From: Planctomycetota bacterium
GTDB lineage: Bacteria; Planctomycetota; GCA-2746535
NCBI GenBank assembly: GCA_002746535.1
Contig: NVWA01000017.1
Coordinates: 1-64,000 of the forward strand
DNA: 64,000 nucleotides
Reading direction: 5' to 3'
In this document: positions 59,471 to 64,000 of the stretch, piece after piece
Position numbering within the stretch: the first letter of the stretch is position 1
Layout of the letters: each line of letters starts with the position of its first letter
Program-made: the position numbers and the translations under genes
Notes under the pieces: model-generated
The model's input: the letters and a program-made list of their open reading frames with translations, nothing else
What the model was told of the DNA's origin: nothing
Databases searched by the model: none

Positions 59471-62400
59471 TCAAGGTGAAACACTCAACTCTCTACTTGT
59501 CATTAATAATAATTTTCCATTTTGAACAGAAGCAGAAGCCCTACCATGCATGCCCCATGGCCCTTGTCCTTTTCGACGTAGCGCGCCACTTTTCTTTTTC
59601 TTTTTGGTATCCACACTGAACATTTCAAAGGTTTGCCCCTCATTTACTTGTACAACCAATCCTGTACCATAAATATTTGGCAGTAATTTCACTTCAGGTT
59701 GTTCTCCATAAGCGGATGACCTAACTTTTAATTTTCTCACCCCTGTTTTCTTATCTATTCCTAATAACGTAAAAGTTCGACCAGATGAGTTTTGTAATCC
59801 GTATACACTGTCGCCTTCTACTAAAAGTGAATACATGGCTTGAGGTGATTTTTTATCTTTTGGATTGGTTTGCCATCTAATCTCACCGGTCTTGGCATCA
59901 ATTCCATATAAACGAGGCTGTTCGTAATCGAGTTTAAGGATTGCTAACAAATTATTATCTGCCGCCATACGCATATTAGGGTCCGCCCTAGGATCATTAT
60001 TATCAATAAAGCGTTTCCAGACCATTTTGCAAGTGGATACATCAAGTTTCATATAATACCATCCATCTGTCAGATAGAGGTCATTGCCGCTCACAGTATG
60101 TGATGGAGATTTAGGACCATCTTTTACAATAGGATGATCATAATATCGAGATAGATCCGGTAATTGTAATTGCCCTAAATTGTGTCCTGTACCTAGAGAT
60201 CTCACAACCAATGTTGATGGCGAATGGCGTACTAGCACTAATCTTTCTCCAGCAACATAAGGAGCAATATAATTTTGGCCTAAGTCACTAGCTTCCCATA
60301 CTGTTTCGCCACTATTAATTAAAAGTGTCAATGTTTGAGATTTCCCCGAAAGAACTAGAAGCTCTCCTGCTTTTACTACATGAAGAATTTCAAAATCAAA
60401 AGGTGCCTTATATCTCCAACGAATAGAACCATCTTTGAGATCAAAAGCGATGACGTCATAAAAGCCATGAGTGATGACCATGTCACCATGCACAAACGCT
60501 TCAGTAAATCCTGGCTCTTGTCCGCGACCACGCAAACGAATATTTTCTTTTATCCATATTTTCTTTTCTGTATTTGTATCCACGGCAGCCAATTGAAATT
60601 TATTATCCAAACGTTTCTTGGCTCTACCTCCAATAAAAGCAAGTTCAGGTCGTACATGTCGATGACCTCGACGCTCTAATATCAACTGATAAACTTCAGC
60701 CGAATCGTCAAAGTTAATTTTACGTTCGCCAATAGGTAGACTTAAGGGTACTTTTTTAGGAATAATATCTGTAAAAGTTACCAGATCTTTTACTGAAGCA
60801 GGAATCGACATACCAGACATGCGAGCAATTTCTGCTAGATGCCATAATGTTCGACGACCGGTTGAGGTTTTTGATTTACTGAATTTTGTAAAAAGAGTGT
60901 TTAATTTTGATTGCAGCGCTTTTGCACCTGGAAATTGCAATAAATATTCCAAAGGTAGATCTTTTTCTTTTAACTGTTTGCTAGCTTCTTTTTCTAACAT
61001 CGAGGCAAAACTACTATCTTTACTTAATTCTATCAATCGAATGCATGCCATTTCTCCGGCTTCTAATGTAATTTCCTTTGGTAAAGGCGATATAGCACTT
61101 GTATAAAGGTTTGCACTAGAAAGACTATTGGCAACTATCTTTTCAAAAGGAGAGTGATAAAACTTTTCATGAATATTTGTTCCATGACGTTTAATCATGG
61201 ATTTGATGCCACTTGCTGCCAGCTCTCGATTACCAGCAACTAATAGAGGGACGGGATATGGACGATGAGCATAATATTGAACGATAGATCGTAAACTTTG
61301 AAAGGCTCCCTTCGTATTCCCCTTTCGCATATAGGCATCTGACAAAGCAAAAAGAGCTGTAATTTCTTCTCCAATAGTTCCCGCTGACTTCCAGAGTCGT
61401 AATGAACTATTTAATTCTAAGTCGGCATTTTTCCCAATAATTCCTAGTCGTGACACTTCTAATTGCACACGGTATCGCAATTGATTTAGCATTTTTCGAA
61501 AAGAGATTTCATCAGGAGAAGAATTCTTTAAACTTTTTTCTAGCAAAGTAGCTGATGTCTTAAAGTCACTTCGTATCAAGGCAAGTTCTGCTTTAGCCAA
61601 TTCTGATTTTGGTAAATTATTTGTAGCAAGATATTTTTCGACGGCTATGGGGTCATACTTTATTGAAATTTCATGTGAGCTCAAACGTAATTCGAATTCA
61701 GTACCAAATCGTTTAACTACCATTCTCAACATAGGTCGAAAAGGTGCTTCCTTGTTTTCTGGCAAGGGTTCAGCCATTATTTTTTCTAGCTTCTTTCGTA
61801 CATTTGGCGACTTTGCTTGGTCTTTGATTTGTTTTGGCAATTGAAATTCCTTGATCCATCGTGCGGTACTTATTGTTCCTGAATCATAGTATTTACGTTG
61901 ATTTAAAATTTTTCGCGTATTCAAATCCAATTCTGTTAAATGATAAATTTTACTTCGAAACCCTCCATAAGGTCCTGCATAAATATAATCAAATGTATTA
62001 ATATACAACTTGTCTTCGATAGTATGTAAAGGTGGAGAACCTAAACAAAAATGGTATTTTGGAATATTAAGAGCTCCGAAGATAACTTTGTCACTGGTAG
62101 AAGTAATTTTAGTTTTTTCCGGTAGTATCAAATCACCCGATTGCCATACTACTTTGCCCGTTTTAATATTCAGTAGTTCAACAGGCTTAACTCGACCACC
62201 GTAAACAATTGCCAACTCACCCTTTTTTGTAGGGCCCACAATATAAGAAAATGTATCGCCCGTTCGGCGATTATGCATCCAGTTAATCTTTCCTGTTTGT
62301 CTATCCACACTAAAAAGAAAAGGGCAATCCATAGGAGTCATCAGAATTTTCTCTCCTACAATGATAGGAGGCTGGTTATACCAAAGAGCAGGACTCATAG

Positions 62401-64000
62401 TAAAATGCGTCCCTTTACGCTTCCAATTTGAATTTCCAAATCGCCTAGTCGCATCATGGATGGCAGACCAATAAGGGTATCGCATTATCCATTTGATACC
62501 ACCTGAACGTGCATTAACTGATGCAATCGCTCCAGCATTTGTAACATAATACAAGGTACCTTGGTAGAGCACAGGGGAACTCATAAAACTTCTAATTCGA
62601 TTCCGTATCTTATAGGCATGCCCAGCGGTGAATTTACCGGGGGCCAAACGGCAAATTTTTGTGTCCCATACGAGTTGACCAGTAAGACTATCAAAAGCCC
62701 GAATACCATAAATGCTGTCGAAATGAGTATCGCCCTCTATATTATCCTGAACATAACCAATGTAGATGGTTTGAGGTCCAGCGATAGGTGCAGATTCGTA
62801 GCGCATTTTGGTATCACGTATATTTGTGGGAGCCATCGGACCAGTAGCCCATTTAAGTTCACCAGTTACCAAATCTAAAGCGACTAAGGAAGCACCATTC
62901 TTATAAATATTTGTAAAAACTAAACCATCAGAAATAACAAGACTCTCTGATGGATACGTTGATTCATTTCGCACTTGCCAAACCAAACGTCCACCCAGAT
63001 CATATTTCCAACGCAAAGTTCCAGAAAGAATGGAACGGCAGTAAACAATATTCTTATATCTATAAAGCACACTTTCAGGTGTAAAAACAGGTTTAGAGTA
63101 AATATAATGATCTTTACTTGTTGCTTTTAATTTTTTCTTCCAAGTGGGTTCTTCTAAAGCCATTTTATCTATAGGGACGGCTTGAGGTTTAATATCTTCA
63201 GAGTGCTCAAAGGGTGAGCTTTTAAGCTGCACCCATGGTTTTAATTTATTTTGTTTCGATTGTTCAGCAATAGCCTTAAGCTTTTTTATATTTTTCGGCG
63301 CTAAGGTACCTTTGGATTGTTTACCAACCTTTAAGATTTTTTTGTTATGACGACCTGTAGCATTTTGGGCTAATCGTATTTTTTCAAGTAGCTCTGGAGT
63401 GTCACTATCACTTCCGGGAAAAAGATCTCGAATCAAATGGAATCGCTCTAAAGCCTCTTCATAATTACCATTATCCAAAGCACTATTTCCTAATGCAAAA
63501 AGAGCATTGTCACCATAGGAGGTTGCTAACATGCCATCAACAATTTCTTGGTAACCAATGAGAGAGAATTGTTCCTTTGCTTGCTGAAAAACTTCACGTG
63601 CCGCAGCATCATATAGTGTACGATAAAAAGAGAGATCTTTCTTAGGTAGCTTTAATATTCGAGCTTGACAATAGCGAGCAATAGGAATAAAAACTCCATG
63701 TTCAGAAACGCGATACATCACCTTCGGAAACTTCTCCAGAGCCATTTGGTAAATTTTCATAGCTTCACGAGTCTCTCCACTACGCTCTTTTTTTCGTGCC
63801 GTATCAATTGTTGAATAAGCCTGATCCATTTCATCAAGAAAGCACAAACTATAAAAATGTTTTTCCATTGTGAGTTTTTTTCTTGCAGCAGTTATTATAA
63901 AGTCACCCCATATACCTGGATATCTAGACTTAGATTCAGTTATTTTTAAATACGGGGGCTGATACCCTTTATAAGGCAATATAAGACCATCAATTTTTTT
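59471..64000 (-). CDS. Giant PQQ-like beta-propeller protein with TPR region, 5' end outside the window
   Basis: At least 1,502 residues. The frame stays open to the window edge beyond the TTG at 63979 (KKIDGLIL precedes it), so the true N-terminus, probably a signal peptide, lies outside. Residues 45-220 are TPR-like helices (ARKKERSGETREAMKIYQMA, ALFALGNSALDNGNYEEALE). A PQQ/quinoprotein-alcohol-dehydrogenase-like propeller follows (LRWKYDLGGRLVW, LVALDLVTGELKWATGP, IRAFDSLTGQLVWDTK, GGIKWIM), then a helical middle and a second set of blades (VIAFDLKDGSIRWRYK, LYGIDAKTGEIRWQTN). No PQQ ligands are evident, so it is more like a BamB-type scaffold than an enzyme. Confidence 0.8.
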   Translation of the reverse strand, partial: KKIDGLILPYKGYQPPYLKITESKSRYPGIWGDFIITAARKKLTMEKHFYSLCFLDEMDQAYSTIDTARKKERSGETREAMKIYQMALEKFPKVMYRVSEHGVFIPIARYCQARILKLPKKDLSFYRTLYDAAAREVFQQAKEQFSLIGYQEIVDGMLATSYGDNALFALGNSALDNGNYEEALERFHLIRDLFPGSDSDTPELLEKIRLAQNATGRHNKKILKVGKQSKGTLAPKNIKKLKAIAEQSKQNKLKPWVQLKSSPFEHSEDIKPQAVPIDKMALEEPTWKKKLKATSKDHYIYSKPVFTPESVLYRYKNIVYCRSILSGTLRWKYDLGGRLVWQVRNESTYPSESLVISDGLVFTNIYKNGASLVALDLVTGELKWATGPMAPTNIRDTKMRYESAPIAGPQTIYIGYVQDNIEGDTHFDSIYGIRAFDSLTGQLVWDTKICRLAPGKFTAGHAYKIRNRIRSFMSSPVLYQGTLYYVTNAGAIASVNARSGGIKWIMRYPYWSAIHDATRRFGNSNWKRKGTHFTMSPALWYNQPPIIVGEKILMTPMDCPFLFSVDRQTGKINWMHNRRTGDTFSYIVGPTKKGELAIVYGGRVKPVELLNIKTGKVVWQSGDLILPEKTKITSTSDKVIFGALNIPKYHFCLGSPPLHTIEDKLYINTFDYIYAGPYGGFRSKIYHLTELDLNTRKILNQRKYYDSGTISTARWIKEFQLPKQIKDQAKSPNVRKKLEKIMAEPLPENKEAPFRPMLRMVVKRFGTEFELRLSSHEISIKYDPIAVEKYLATNNLPKSELAKAELALIRSDFKTSATLLEKSLKNSSPDEISFRKMLNQLRYRVQLEVSRLGIIGKNADLELNSSLRLWKSAGTIGEEITALFALSDAYMRKGNTKGAFQSLRSIVQYYAHRPYPVPLLVAGNRELAASGIKSMIKRHGTNIHEKFYHSPFEKIVANSLSSANLYTSAISPLPKEITLEAGEMACIRLIELSKDSSFASMLEKEASKQLKEKDLPLEYLLQFPGAKALQSKLNTLFTKFSKSKTSTGRRTLWHLAEIARMSGMSIPASVKDLVTFTDIIPKKVPLSLPIGERKINFDDSAEVYQLILERRGHRHVRPELAFIGGRAKKRLDNKFQLAAVDTNTEKKIWIKENIRLRGRGQEPGFTEAFVHGDMVITHGFYDVIAFDLKDGSIRWRYKAPFDFEILHVVKAGELLVLSGKSQTLTLLINSGETVWEASDLGQNYIAPYVAGERLVLVRHSPSTLVVRSLGTGHNLGQLQLPDLSRYYDHPIVKDGPKSPSHTVSGNDLYLTDGWYYMKLDVSTCKMVWKRFIDNNDPRADPNMRMAADNNLLAILKLDYEQPRLYGIDAKTGEIRWQTNPKDKKSPQAMYSLLVEGDSVYGLQNSSGRTFTLLGIDKKTGVRKLKVRSSAYGEQPEVKLLPNIYGTGLVVQVNEGQTFEMFSVDTKKKKKSGALRRKGQGPWGMHGRASASVQNGKLLLMTSRELSVSP

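Noticed and set aside
1..64000. Prophage or insertion sequence
   Set aside because: No transposase, integrase, phage structural gene or terminal inverted repeats with target duplications were seen.
1..64000. tRNA or rRNA genes
   Set aside because: No cloverleaf with GTTCRANYC arm and CCA-type end, and no rRNA-like segments, were recognised on either strand.

Overview
The window is a low-G+C chromosomal segment from a Gram-negative bacterium. By content it most resembles the PVC superphylum, and Lentisphaera-like bacteria in particular. The evidence is large secreted kelch, PQQ-like and NHL propeller proteins, ECF sigma factors continuous with membrane and periplasmic domains, a protein kinase with an N-terminal MJ0042-type zinc ribbon and leucine-rich C-terminus, STN-type repeats, and paired MoxR ATPases. 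No rRNA or tRNA gene, transposase, CRISPR array or integrase was found. The taxonomic placement is an inference from family content only.

Layout. 0.2-2.4 kb: a kelch-like secreted protein. 2.4-24.4 kb: an accessory region of mostly short, unrelated genes, largely on the minus strand. These are an SDR, small orphans, a DUF6882-like protein, a methyltransferase, a histidine phosphatase, a kelch protein, membrane proteins, two thioredoxin-fold proteins, a CrtA-like enzyme, a SerA-like dehydrogenase and an Imm11-like protein. They are separated by repeats that look like integron attC recombination sites; in four cassettes the first six bases are exactly complementary to the end of the same cassette. 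No integrase lies in the window, so this is best read as a decayed or distal part of a chromosomal integron (a CALIN-like array), interleaved with four other dispersed repeat families.

24.4-38.4 kb: a pentapeptide/SUKH-like/TPR protein with an internal duplication, a 1,198-residue kinase, small secreted proteins, an STN-repeat protein, a PhyH oxygenase and two sigma/membrane fusion genes. A third fusion gene lies at 12.5 kb. All three carry a Shine-Dalgarno and ATG in frame just before the membrane segment, so each may also make a separate membrane product.

38.6-49 kb: an ECF sigma and probable anti-sigma pair, divergent from an envelope gene set of an amidotransferase-like secreted protein, a CsgG-like protein, two 0.9-kb-residue-class paralogues (965 and 919 residues) with a CsgG-like N-terminus and propeller-like C-terminus, and a CBM9-like lipoprotein. 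49.4-53.4 kb: a two-gene sensory operon, in which one kinase carries a 23-serine tract encoded by a TCT microsatellite. 53.9-56.1 kb: two overlapping MoxR ATPases, one with Arg in place of the Walker A Lys. 56.6-64 kb: two very large secreted propeller proteins, the last running off the end of the window.
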